The notes under the pieces were generated by a model, which did no database searches, was not told the origin of the DNA, and was given only the letters and a program-made list of their open reading frames with translations. Shown here in pieces: positions 1-7,163 of a stretch of 11,327 bases of DNA. Position 1 is the first letter of the stretch. Each line of letters starts with the position of its first letter. Source of the DNA: Gemmatimonadota bacterium (GTDB taxonomy: Bacteria; Gemmatimonadota; Gemmatimonadetes; Palauibacterales; Palauibacteraceae); contig JAOTWC010000026.1 in assembly GCA_029863105.1 (NCBI GenBank), forward strand, positions 1 to 11,327, in the 5' to 3' direction. Made by a program: the position numbers and the translations under genes.

Positions 1-468
1 GCCGATTTCAGCAACGAGGTGGATGTGCTTCGCGCTGGCTGCGGCAGGCTCCTCCCTGGTCGCCTGCGGTGGCACCTCGACCGCGCCGCAAGTGCCGGCC
101 GATCCGGTGCTGTGGTTGAGCGCGGATTCGGACCGCTCGACGTTACGTCTCCCCTGAGCCCGGGTACGGCCTATGCAGTGATCTTCGAACTGGACCAGCC
201 GGCGGGCAGGGTTCGCGCTTGGGTTAACGGGCGGCTGGCAGGCGAGTTGAGCGGTGCAGGCCGCGTGTTCCAGCACCACGAGGACACGGGGATCGGCGCC
301 ATCAACGAGGATACTTATTATCACGACGGAGTCAGGCAGGGCGTGGCGAGAGCTGACTTTTTTGCCGGCGACGTCGAGCAGATCCTCGTCTATAATCGGG
401 TGCTGACGAGTGCGGAGCACGACGCGCTGTGGCGATTGCTCCGCTGCGTCGCATGCGTTGCCCGGTAA
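1..468 (+). pseudogene. Broken LamG-type lipoprotein gene (5' end outside window)
   Basis: Two pieces of one protein type lie in different frames. The frame starting at base 2 reads a hydrophobic segment ending in the lipobox LVAC (Cys at 50-52), a short linker, then PADPVLWLSADSD, which resembles the first strand of a LamG/concanavalin A-like domain. It stops at TGA 155-157. The frame starting at base 1 then reads, from about 124 to the TAA at 466-468, what looks like the second half of the same fold: a strand ending in RVRAWVNGRLAGE, and the typical terminal FFAGDVEQILVYNRVLTSAE. The middle of the domain (roughly 80-100 residues by family norms) is absent. I infer a deletion plus frame change in a secreted carbohydrate- or surface-binding lipoprotein. 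An assembly error would look the same. The first 40 codons of the second frame are shadow. The only ATG near the signal peptide (23-25) lacks a basic n-region, so the start is probably upstream of the window. Confidence 0.6.
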
Positions 469-495
469 CGGGTCGCCGGCCAAGTTGCGGCAGAC

Positions 496-501
496 AGGAG
501 G
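496..501 (+). promoter_or_regulatory. Strong Shine-Dalgarno AGGAGG for rlpA
   Basis: A perfect AGGAGG lies seven bases before the GTG at 509-511. It selects this GTG over the in-frame GTG at 410, which sits inside the preceding LamG fragment. The resulting protein begins MVKPVFKYC, a proper lipoprotein n-region with lysines. Confidence 0.8.
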
Positions 502-508
502 GACCGCT

Positions 509-1168
509 GTGGTAAAGCCAGTTTTCAAGTACTGCCTGATACTCGGCACGATGGCCGCGACGGCCGCGTGTTACCGCAACCCAGCGCCGGCGCCTATGGT
601 GACGGTCGATGCCGGCTGGGAGGAAGTCGGGGAAGCCTCGTGGTACGGCCCCGGCTTCCACGGGAGGCAAACGGCATCCGGCGAGGTGTACGACATGGAA
701 GCGATGACGGCGGCGCATAAGCAACTGCCGTTTGGCGCCCGTGTGCGTGTGTTGAACCTGGACAATGGCCGCGAGACGGACGTGACGATTAATGACCGCG
801 GGCCGTTCGCGCGTGATCGCATCATCGACCTCTCCCGGGCCGCCGCCAGGGACATCGGCATGCTGGGGACAGGCACAGCGCGGGTGCGCATATCCGTGCT
901 GGAGGAGACGACCGCGTCGCGGCCAAGCGCACGGCCGGGCCCGATCGATATTCCGGCGGGCTGTACCCTCGTGCAGGTCGGCGCCTACCGTGAGGCCCGC
1001 AATGCAGCCGAGATGGCACGACGGCTGAGGGCTCGCGGCGAGACGGTTCGTCAGGAGCTCGCCCCGGACGGCGTAACCCGCGTCCTGGTGGGCCCGTTCG
1101 AGACGGCGGCGGAGACACGACTTGTTCTCGAGCGGTACGACGGGCTGCTGCGGCCCTGCGACTCCTGA
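509..1168 (+). CDS. rlpA: RlpA-type septal lytic transglycosylase lipoprotein (DPBB + SPOR)
   Basis: 219 residues. RlpA proteins cleave glycan strands lacking stem peptides at the division site; the SPOR domain binds such denuded peptidoglycan. The N-terminus is a lipoprotein signal, with probable lipidated Cys21 in TAAC (Thr at -3 is a less common lipobox residue). The double-psi beta-barrel covers about residues 40-131 with the family motifs GEASWYG, TASGEVYD, TAAHK and NDRGPF. Glu59, His70 and Asp96 have the same 11- and 26-residue spacings as the residues I recall as essential in Pseudomonas RlpA (E120, H131, D157), so the enzyme should be active. A Pro/Arg-rich linker leads to a SPOR domain from Cys152 (CTLVQVGAY) to the end. 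Cys152 and Cys217 bracket that domain and could form a disulfide. The protein is shorter than E. coli RlpA because the linker is short. The gene begins 40 bases after the LamG remnant; no terminator or promoter was recognised. Confidence 0.9.
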   Translation: MVKPVFKYCLILGTMAATAACYRNPAPAPMVTVDAGWEEVGEASWYGPGFHGRQTASGEVYDMEAMTAAHKQLPFGARVRVLNLDNGRETDVTINDRGPFARDRIIDLSRAAARDIGMLGTGTARVRISVLEETTASRPSARPGPIDIPAGCTLVQVGAYREARNAAEMARRLRARGETVRQELAPDGVTRVLVGPFETAAETRLVLERYDGLLRPCDS

Positions 1169-1285
1169 GCGACCGCCTCAGGCCACGCCGAACCCGGCCG
1201 ACACTTCCGGGTAGCCCAATCACACGGAACGGCAATCGCAGCTGCCACGTTGCCATGAACGAGGCAGCAATCAGAGATCAGGATC

Positions 1286-1293
1286 AGGGAGGG
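1286..1293 (+). promoter_or_regulatory. Shine-Dalgarno AGGGAGGG deciding the start at 1300
   Basis: A purine-rich AGGGAGGG lies six bases before ATG 1300-1302. It favours this start over the in-frame ATG at 1255, which would put 15 polar residues ahead of the signal peptide and has no comparable ribosome site. Confidence 0.75.
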
Positions 1294-1299
1294 CGTTCA

Positions 1300-4200
1300 A
1301 TGCAGTCCGTTTCTAACGCGCGGTTCGGCCGACGGTCGCCGGGATTCCTTCGGATTACGTGCGCCCTGTTCGCCGCTGCATTCCTGGCGCCGTCCGCTGC
1401 CGATGCCCAGTACTTCGGGCGCAACAAGGTCCAGTACGACTCGTTCGATTTCAAGGTGCTCGCTACCGAGCACTTCGACATCTACTACTACGAGAACGGC
1501 GAAGACGTTATCCAGGAAGCGGGCCGAATGGCCGAGAGGTGGTACGCTCGCGTGTCCCGGCTGCTGGATCACCAGCTCAACGGGCGCCAGCCTCTGATCC
1601 TTTACACGAGCCACCCTGATTTCGAACAGACGAACGCATTGTTCGGCCAGATCGGCGAGTCCACCGGCGGTGTCACGGAGGCTCTGAAGCGTAGGATCGT
1701 GCTTCCGCTGGCGGGGCCGCTCAAGGAATCCGACCACGTCATCGGACACGAGCTCGTCCACGCGTTCCAGTTTGATATGACCAGCCTGTCGGGAAGCGGT
1801 GGTGTCGGATTCCGCGGGCCGACCGTGTTGTCGTTTCCGTTGTGGTTCGTGGAGGGCATGGCGGAGTACCTGTCGGTCGGGCCGGTCGACGCGCATACGG
1901 CCATGTGGATGCGCGATGCGGCGGCCTGCGGATGCGATCTCCCGACACTCCGTGACCTGAGCAGCGGACAGTATTTCCCTTACCGCTGGGGCCAGGCGTT
2001 CTGGGCCTACGTGGCAGGCAACTACGGAGACGAGGCGCTGGGCAAAGTCCTCAAAGTCGCCGGTCGATCGGGTAATCCGGAGGCCGCCATCGCCACCGTT
2101 CTCCAGACGTCGATCCCCCAGCTCACGGCCGAGTGGCATCAGGCGATCATCGAGATGTACTCCTCGGTGGCGGGAGGCCCCGCGGTAACGGCCCGCCCGT
2201 TTCTGGTCGACAGAGATCCTGCCGCCCAGGCTGATGCTCGCGAGCCCGGAGCCGAGGACGGCCGCCCGGCCAAGATCGATAAGGATGCGCTCCGGGACGA
2301 GGCCGGCGAAGCGCTGAGGGCACAGAACGGCCCGGCATCGGAGCTGGTGTCGAAGCGTCGCGGCAGCGGCGGTCTCAACGTGGGTCCGTCGCTCAGCCCC
2401 GACGGCAGCCAGGTGGCGTTCCTGTCCGAGAAGGATCTGTTTTCGATCGAGATGTTCCTCGCGGACGCCGAGACGGGCCGGATCATTCGGCGGTTCACGA
2501 AGACAGCGTCCGACCCGCACTTCGAGAGTCTGCAGTTCATCAACTCATCGGGTGCCTGGCGGCAGGACGGTGGGGCCTTTGCGTTCGGCACGGTGGTGAA
2601 GGGCAGTCCGGCGATCACGATCATCGATCCGGGGAACGCCAGAAAGCTCCACGAGATCCGGTTCGAGCAACTGGGAGAGATCTACACACCGACGTTTTCT
2701 CCCGATGGTCGTCAGATTGCGTTCGCCGCCGTGGTCAACGGATACACGGATATCTTCATCGTGGACGTCGAAACGCGGGACCTGCGGCGGCTCACGAACG
2801 ACCTGTATTCAGATCTGCAGCCGGCCTGGTCGCCCGACGGCGCGACGATCGCGTTCGTGACGGACCGGTTTTCCACCCAGATCGCGACCCTCGAATACGG
2901 GAACTACAGGATCGGGTTGATCGAACTCGACGATGACGAAATCACGCCCCTGCCCGCGTTCGGGAGCGGAAAGCACATCGACCCGCAATGGGCTCCCGAC
3001 TCCCAGAGTCTGTATTTCGTCACGGATGTCAGCGGAATCAGCAACGTATACCGGTACGAATTCCAGGGCGGGCAGCTGTACCAGGTAACGGACATGCACA
3101 CGGGCGTCAGCGGGATCACGCCGCTCAGTCCCGCGATATCCGTTGCATCTTCGGGCAACCGCCTGGTCTATACTGCGTACCAGCTCGGCGACTACGATCT
3201 GTACACCATAGACGATCCGACCGAGATGGCGGGCGTGCCCATCGCGGCCGCGATCCCGGGCGTGAGCCCGGCGCTGCTGCCGCCCAAGGATCGCAGTCCG
3301 GGTCTGCTCAACGTGCTGCTCGACGAGCCCGAACTGGGTCTCATCGATCCGGTCACTTTCGAGCACGAGGACTATCACGCCGGTCTGAGCCTGGATTTCA
3401 TCTCGCAGCCCCAGGTGGGTGCGGGCGTGGATCAATTCGGAACCGTGTTCGCGGGTGGAATCTCGCTGTTCTTCAGCGACATGCTCGGGAATCGGAATCT
3501 GAGCACGGTCGCGAACATCAATACGTCCAACGGCAGCCTGGTGCGGTCGTCGACGCTCATCGCCGCGTACCAGAACCGCCGGACGCGCTGGAACTGGAGC
3601 ATCGAAGGAGGGCAGATCCCGTTCGTCACGCGCCGCTTCGGGATCCGGCAGATCGGACCCGAGCTGTTCGAGCAGGTCGAGGAACTGCAGTGGCAGATCA
3701 GCCGGCAACTTACGACGGGAGTTTCCTATCCGTTCAGTCGGAGTCTGCGATGGGAGGTCGCGGCCGGGTATCAGAACGTGGACTTCGCCAACGAGATCAG
3801 GTCGCAGATCCTGGACATAAACGGCAACCTGCTGGACGAGGAGCGGGTGGACTTTCCGGCGCCGCCCTCTCTGAATCTCGCAATCGCCACGACGGCGCTT
3901 GTCTACGATAACAGCCTGTTCGGTGGAACGGGTCCGATTCTCGGACAGAGGTATCGGGCCGAAGCGTCGCCGCGACTTGGTGATCTGAATTACACCAACA
4001 TCCTGCTGGACTTCCGGAAGTACGTCATGCCGTTCCGGCCGATCACCCTGGCCGGGCGGGCCCTGCATTTCGGGCGCTATGGAAGCGACGGCGAGGATCC
4101 TCGCCTCTCGGAGCCCTACCTCGGATTTGGCTCGTTGATCCGCGGTTACAACGATTCATCGTTCGAGTTCACGGAGTGCGGAGACAGCTTCGACGCCGAC

Positions 4201-4533
4201 GGGTCGTGCCCCGTGTTCGACCAGTTGTTCGGGAGCCGTCTCGCGTTAGCAAACCTCGAGCTTAGGGTTCCGCTGCTCGGTTTCTTCGGCGTGATTCACT
4301 CTCCGGGTGTTCCGCCCGTGGAAGCCGCCGTGTTCTTCGATGCCGGTACGGCCTGGACGAAGGACGTGGATAGCGAACTGTTCGGCGGGGATCGCGCCGT
4401 GGTGACGAGCCACGGCATCGCCATGCGCCTGAACCTGCTCGGTCTGCTCATCGTCGAGGTGGACTATGTCCACCCGAACGATCGTCCGCAGAAAGGCTGG
4501 TACTGGCAGTTCAACCTGACACCGGGCTTCTAG
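1300..4533 (+). CDS. Outer-membrane fusion: HExxH peptidase-like domain, PD40 propeller, Omp85/BamA-like barrel
   Basis: 1077 residues in four parts. (1) Signal peptide with a likely cleavage after ADA at 34-36. (2) A gluzincin-type peptidase-like region, about 40-300: HELVH at 150-154 followed by WFVEGMAEY, whose Glu185 is the expected third zinc ligand. The catalytic set looks complete, so proteolysis is plausible though unproven. (3) A TolB/PD40-type beta-propeller, about 360-670, with SPDG-like blade motifs at 366-369, 467-470, 511-514, a variant APDS at 565-568, and a weaker fifth block near 607-640. (4) A beta-rich C-terminus, about 690-1077, with Omp85 hallmarks: IRGY at 947-950 (the loop-6 VRGF/Y motif), a late FFDAGTAW strand, and a terminal Phe as in a BAM-recognised beta-signal. 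No POTRA repeats are visible; peptidase and propeller occupy that periplasmic position. Cys960 and Cys970 flank an Asp-rich segment just after IRGY and may be disulfide-linked. Substrate unknown. Spacing from rlpA is 131 bases, so it may have its own promoter. Confidence 0.85.
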   Translation: MQSVSNARFGRRSPGFLRITCALFAAAFLAPSAADAQYFGRNKVQYDSFDFKVLATEHFDIYYYENGEDVIQEAGRMAERWYARVSRLLDHQLNGRQPLILYTSHPDFEQTNALFGQIGESTGGVTEALKRRIVLPLAGPLKESDHVIGHELVHAFQFDMTSLSGSGGVGFRGPTVLSFPLWFVEGMAEYLSVGPVDAHTAMWMRDAAACGCDLPTLRDLSSGQYFPYRWGQAFWAYVAGNYGDEALGKVLKVAGRSGNPEAAIATVLQTSIPQLTAEWHQAIIEMYSSVAGGPAVTARPFLVDRDPAAQADAREPGAEDGRPAKIDKDALRDEAGEALRAQNGPASELVSKRRGSGGLNVGPSLSPDGSQVAFLSEKDLFSIEMFLADAETGRIIRRFTKTASDPHFESLQFINSSGAWRQDGGAFAFGTVVKGSPAITIIDPGNARKLHEIRFEQLGEIYTPTFSPDGRQIAFAAVVNGYTDIFIVDVETRDLRRLTNDLYSDLQPAWSPDGATIAFVTDRFSTQIATLEYGNYRIGLIELDDDEITPLPAFGSGKHIDPQWAPDSQSLYFVTDVSGISNVYRYEFQGGQLYQVTDMHTGVSGITPLSPAISVASSGNRLVYTAYQLGDYDLYTIDDPTEMAGVPIAAAIPGVSPALLPPKDRSPGLLNVLLDEPELGLIDPVTFEHEDYHAGLSLDFISQPQVGAGVDQFGTVFAGGISLFFSDMLGNRNLSTVANINTSNGSLVRSSTLIAAYQNRRTRWNWSIEGGQIPFVTRRFGIRQIGPELFEQVEELQWQISRQLTTGVSYPFSRSLRWEVAAGYQNVDFANEIRSQILDINGNLLDEERVDFPAPPSLNLAIATTALVYDNSLFGGTGPILGQRYRAEASPRLGDLNYTNILLDFRKYVMPFRPITLAGRALHFGRYGSDGEDPRLSEPYLGFGSLIRGYNDSSFEFTECGDSFDADGSCPVFDQLFGSRLALANLELRVPLLGFFGVIHSPGVPPVEAAVFFDAGTAWTKDVDSELFGGDRAVVTSHGIAMRLNLLGLLIVEVDYVHPNDRPQKGWYWQFNLTPGF

Positions 4534-4546
4534 CCGGGCGACGACA

Positions 4547-4571
4547 GGGACCGGCCGGCCGGACCGGTCTC
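4547..4571. terminator. GC-rich hairpin between convergent genes
   Basis: GGGACCGG (4547-4554) can pair with CCGGTCTC (4564-4571), with one G-U pair and a 9-base loop CCGGCCGGA. It fills the short gap between the stop of the fusion protein (4533) and the nfuA stop (4571-4573), so it could serve both strands. There is no T-run on either side, so intrinsic termination is uncertain; it may only be an mRNA 3' end structure. Confidence 0.35.
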
Positions 4572-5170
4572 TAGTAGTAGGGGTTTGCGCCGGCCGAGTG
4601 GTTGGTTACGTCCTGGATGTCGGTGATATCCGGCAGCGCTTCCATCAGGATGCGGCGAATTCCCTGGGAGAGGGTTGCGGCGGCCATGCCGCACCCCTGA
4701 CAGCCCCCGCTCATTTCGAGATAGACCACCGTATCGCGGATATCGACGAGACTTACCGATCCGCCATGCGCTGCGATCGAGGGGTTGATTTGCAGGTCGA
4801 TCACCTGGCGCACCTGCTCCGCGAGATCTCCGGCAGGCGCTCCCACGCCGATGGGGCGGAGGTTCGGGTTCTCGACCTTGAACCCGCTGCCGCTCATCGA
4901 CTCGACCCAGTCGACCGTGGCTCCCTCCAGCAGATCGGCGCTGTCCACCGGAATGACCACGTAGAACCCCCCCGCGTCAAATACGCGATCATCGCCTGCC
5001 CGCTCGTCCTGGGCGATGAGCGACAGGTCGTACTTCGGCGCCAGAGGACTCGAGTCCAGAACGGCGACCCGGACGGAAAGCTCCTCCGTTTCCGTTTCCA
5101 GATACGAGGCGACGTGTTGCTTGGCCGTGTCAGTGAATGTGATCAAGATCCGTTCGTCCCCTTGAGTCAT
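4571..5170 (-). CDS. nfuA: NfuA-type Fe-S cluster carrier
   Basis: 199 residues, close to the 191 of E. coli NfuA. NfuA proteins hold a [4Fe-4S] cluster at a dimer interface and pass it to apo-proteins, especially under iron limitation or oxidative stress. The N-terminal half (about 1-100) resembles a degenerate A-type (IscA/HesB) domain lacking the three cluster cysteines. The C-terminal NifU-like domain starts near AEQVRQVIDLQINPSIAAHGG and carries GGCQGCGMA. Cys157 and Cys160 are the only cysteines in the protein, which is the NfuA pattern. The start codon overlaps the proline dehydrogenase stop by one base (TGATG), so translation is probably coupled. This is the last gene of the four-gene minus-strand operon and is followed by the shared hairpin. 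Function is assigned with high confidence from domain order and motif; client proteins are unknown. Confidence 0.92.
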   Translation of the reverse strand: MTQGDERILITFTDTAKQHVASYLETETEELSVRVAVLDSSPLAPKYDLSLIAQDERAGDDRVFDAGGFYVVIPVDSADLLEGATVDWVESMSGSGFKVENPNLRPIGVGAPAGDLAEQVRQVIDLQINPSIAAHGGSVSLVDIRDTVVYLEMSGGCQGCGMAAATLSQGIRRILMEALPDITDIQDVTNHSAGANPYY

Positions 5171-6081
5171 CAGTCGCCCCGCATCGCTCGCAGGACGAAC
5201 AGTACATTAGCCGGTCGTTCGGCCATTCGCCGCATGAGGTACGAATACCACTGCGACCCGTACGGCAGGTAAATGCGCACCGGGAGCCCGTCGTTCACCA
5301 GTTCCCGCTGGAGTTGCCGCCGCACACCGTACAGCATCTGGAACTCATACGCATCCTGCGGAGTTCTGTTCGCCGAAGCGTAGTCCGACGTAGCCGCAAT
5401 CATTCGCTCATCGTGTGTCGCGATCGCCGTCGGCGCGCCTCCGTCGAGCAGCATCTTCATGAGTCGCACGTAGTTCGCGTCTACGTCCGCCTTGTTCTGA
5501 AAGGCGACCGATCCGGGTTCCTTGTAGGCCCCCTTGCACAGTCGTACAGGTGCTCCAAGCCTGATGAGTCGCCGGACATCTGCCTCGCTCCGCTTCAAGT
5601 AGGACTGGATGACGATTCCCACGTTGCGGTACTCCTCAAACACGTGGTAGAACACCTGAAGAGTGCGCTCCGTATAGGTGGAGTCCTCCATGTCGATACG
5701 GACGAAATTCTCCAACTCGGAGGCCCGTCTGACGATTCGCGTCAGGTTCTCGATGCAGAACTGTGTGTCGATTCCGAGCCCGAGTTGCGTCAGCTTCAAG
5801 GAGATCGTGGCGCGGGCCTCGCTCAACTCGATGAGCTCCAGGCTGTCGGCGTATTCGGCCGCCGCCGCTTCGGCTTCCCCGCGCTCCGCCACGCTCTCGC
5901 CCAGAAGATCGAGTGTGACTCGATACCCCTCCCCGTTCAGCTCCGCCGCCACCGCGAGAGCCTCGTCGTGACCGTCACCCGCCACGAAACGGGCTGCCGC
6001 GCGGCGGGTGACGGGGAGCTTGAACAGCAGGCGACGCACGCGGTCGCTTTCGCTCATCCAGAGGAGAGTGGGTCGGAGCAT
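5170..6081 (-). CDS. Proline dehydrogenase (monofunctional PRODH)
   Basis: 303 residues, the usual size of single-domain FAD-dependent proline dehydrogenases (PutB/FadM type). The enzyme oxidises L-proline to pyrroline-5-carboxylate and passes electrons toward the quinone pool. Family motifs are clear: TLDLLGESV near the N-terminus, an SLKLTQLG strand, VRIDMEDS, VRLCKGAYKEP, FQMLYG, and YLPYGSQWYSYLMRRMAERP near the C-terminus. Arg284 and Arg285 in that last helix match the arginine pair that binds the substrate carboxylate. I start at the ATG at 6079-6081 because MLRPTLLW is the usual start of the family. A longer reading to 6144 would run into pyrE, and the next ATG (6057) has no ribosome site. 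It begins 19 bases after the pyrE stop. The partner pyrroline-5-carboxylate dehydrogenase is not in the window, so the second step must be encoded elsewhere. Confidence 0.93.
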   Translation of the reverse strand: MLRPTLLWMSESDRVRRLLFKLPVTRRAAARFVAGDGHDEALAVAAELNGEGYRVTLDLLGESVAERGEAEAAAAEYADSLELIELSEARATISLKLTQLGLGIDTQFCIENLTRIVRRASELENFVRIDMEDSTYTERTLQVFYHVFEEYRNVGIVIQSYLKRSEADVRRLIRLGAPVRLCKGAYKEPGSVAFQNKADVDANYVRLMKMLLDGGAPTAIATHDERMIAATSDYASANRTPQDAYEFQMLYGVRRQLQRELVNDGLPVRIYLPYGSQWYSYLMRRMAERPANVLFVLRAMRGD

Positions 6082-6100
6082 CGGCCTGTGGTGGAGTAGG

Positions 6101-6667
6101 TCAGCCGGCGAGTTGTGTGGCGCGAGCCCTGAGCTCGGCCACACCGAATATCGAGATCACCTCGAACCCTGCCTCGGCAATGGCTTCACCGCCGCCTTCC
6201 TCGCGATCGACGGCGGCGAGCACGCCGACGATCGAACCCTGTTCGGCCCTGATGGCTTCGCACGCCTGGAGCGCGGACCCACCCGTGGTAATCACGTCTT
6301 CCACGACCACGACACGAGCACCGGACTCGAAACAGCCTTCGATTCGTCGACCCGTGCCGTGTCTCTTTTCCCGTTTGCGAACCGAGAAGGCATGAATCGC
6401 CAGACCACGTCGGAAGCTCTCGCCGGCCACGGCATACGCGATCGGGTCGGCCCCCATGGTCAGTCCGCCCACCAGGTCAGGTCGCCAACCGGCGGCCTCG
6501 ATGCAGTCGCACCCGACCTGCCCCAGCAGCACCTGCCCCTCACCGTGCATGGTCGTGACCCGGCAGTCGACGTAGAAGTCGCTTTTCCGGCCAGACGCGA
6601 GCGTGAAATCCCCCAGCCGGAACGAGCGTTGAACGAACAGGTCGAGCAGACGCTCACGTGCAGTCAT
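6101..6667 (-). CDS. pyrE: Orotate phosphoribosyltransferase
   Basis: 188 residues. PyrE transfers the phosphoribosyl group of PRPP to orotate to give OMP in de novo pyrimidine synthesis, in the cytoplasm. The PRPP-binding motif VVVVEDVITTGGSA lies at 119-132. The flexible catalytic loop is present as RKREKRHG (Lys98, Lys101, His103). FTLASGRKSDFYVD near residues 21-34 is the typical N-terminal strand pair with substrate-contacting Ser-Gly-x-Lys. The length is slightly below that of E. coli PyrE (213) but normal for the shorter bacterial form. The ATG at 6665-6667 lies inside the 3' end of the preceding regulator gene (14-base overlap), so the two are very likely co-transcribed. No other pyrimidine gene is nearby and no attenuator was recognised. 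Confidence 0.95.
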   Translation of the reverse strand: MTARERLLDLFVQRSFRLGDFTLASGRKSDFYVDCRVTTMHGEGQVLLGQVGCDCIEAAGWRPDLVGGLTMGADPIAYAVAGESFRRGLAIHAFSVRKREKRHGTGRRIEGCFESGARVVVVEDVITTGGSALQACEAIRAEQGSIVGVLAAVDREEGGGEAIAEAGFEVISIFGVAELRARATQLAG

Positions 6668-7070
6668 GGCAGGTCCCGAAAATCTTGATCTGTCGCGTGA
6701 GCGGCTCGAATCCCGCTTCCTGGAGCACCACGGAGAGCACGGCCTCGAGTTCCTCCTGGCGAAACTGGGTCACCCCCCCGCACACGGTACAGATCATGTG
6801 ATCGTATTGAGCGGCTCCGACCTTCATCTGGTATCGCCGAAAACCCTCGTCGAAGTCGTGTTCCGTTGCAAGCCCCAGTTCGACCAGCAGGGCCAGTGAC
6901 CGGTACACGGTCGCCTTGCCGATCTGCTGACCCCGATCGAGCAACGCGGCCTCCACGTCATCGGCGGACAGGTGCCTGGTGGACTCGAACAGAACTCTCG
7001 CGATGGCCTCGCGCTGCTGTGTGAACGGGAGTTCTCGTTCGCGCAATTCGCCACGAAGGATCTCCATCAT
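6654..7070 (-). CDS. Fur-family metalloregulator with atypical sensing site
   Basis: 138 residues from the ATG at 7068-7070. Winged-helix N-terminus with LPFTQQREAI (14-23) and the recognition helix GKATVYRSL (51-59), then a dimerisation domain with two CxxC pairs (Cys94/97 and Cys134/137) that should bind structural zinc. The region where E. coli Fur has HHHDH reads AAQYDH (86-91). Aligned by eye, Fur Glu81 is Gln81, Glu108 is Gln102 and the late His is Arg126, while His33 and His91 remain. Several iron or manganese ligands therefore seem replaced, and Fur, PerR or Zur identity cannot be told. The start was chosen because it gives an E. coli-like N-terminus. An upstream in-frame ATG at 7130 would add 20 non-family residues; neither start has a strong ribosome site. 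First gene of the operon with pyrE, proline dehydrogenase and nfuA, and downstream of an inverted repeat that may be its own operator. Confidence 0.88.
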   Translation of the reverse strand: MMEILRGELRERELPFTQQREAIARVLFESTRHLSADDVEAALLDRGQQIGKATVYRSLALLVELGLATEHDFDEGFRRYQMKVGAAQYDHMICTVCGGVTQFRQEELEAVLSVVLQEAGFEPLTRQIKIFGTCHDCT

Positions 7071-7163
7071 CACGGCGGCGCATCCCAGGGGAGGGCGCGT
7101 GGGTACTAAGCTTGATGAACCTGGCATCATGGCCGCTCTTCTGGTGAAGGCCGGGCGGGCGGT

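Noticed and set aside
19..123. N-terminal 35 codons of the open frame starting at base 19 as a genuine protein start
   Set aside because: The same bases encode a clear lipoprotein signal peptide with a lipobox in the next frame, so these codons are shadow; only the part after about 124 looks like LamG.
1192..1212. ACCCGG / CCGGGT hairpin after rlpA as a terminator
   Set aside because: Only a 6-bp stem with a 9-base loop and no following T-run; such short GC repeats are expected by chance in this composition.
1297..2520. 407-codon open frame on the minus strand inside the fusion protein gene
   Set aside because: It is a frame shadow typical of high-GC coding DNA. Its translation is Arg/Asp/Val-rich without recognisable motifs, and the plus strand has clear domains throughout.
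2809..4068. 419-codon open frame on the minus strand
   Set aside because: It is antisense to the propeller and barrel domains of the plus-strand gene, with no motif, signal peptide or ribosome site.
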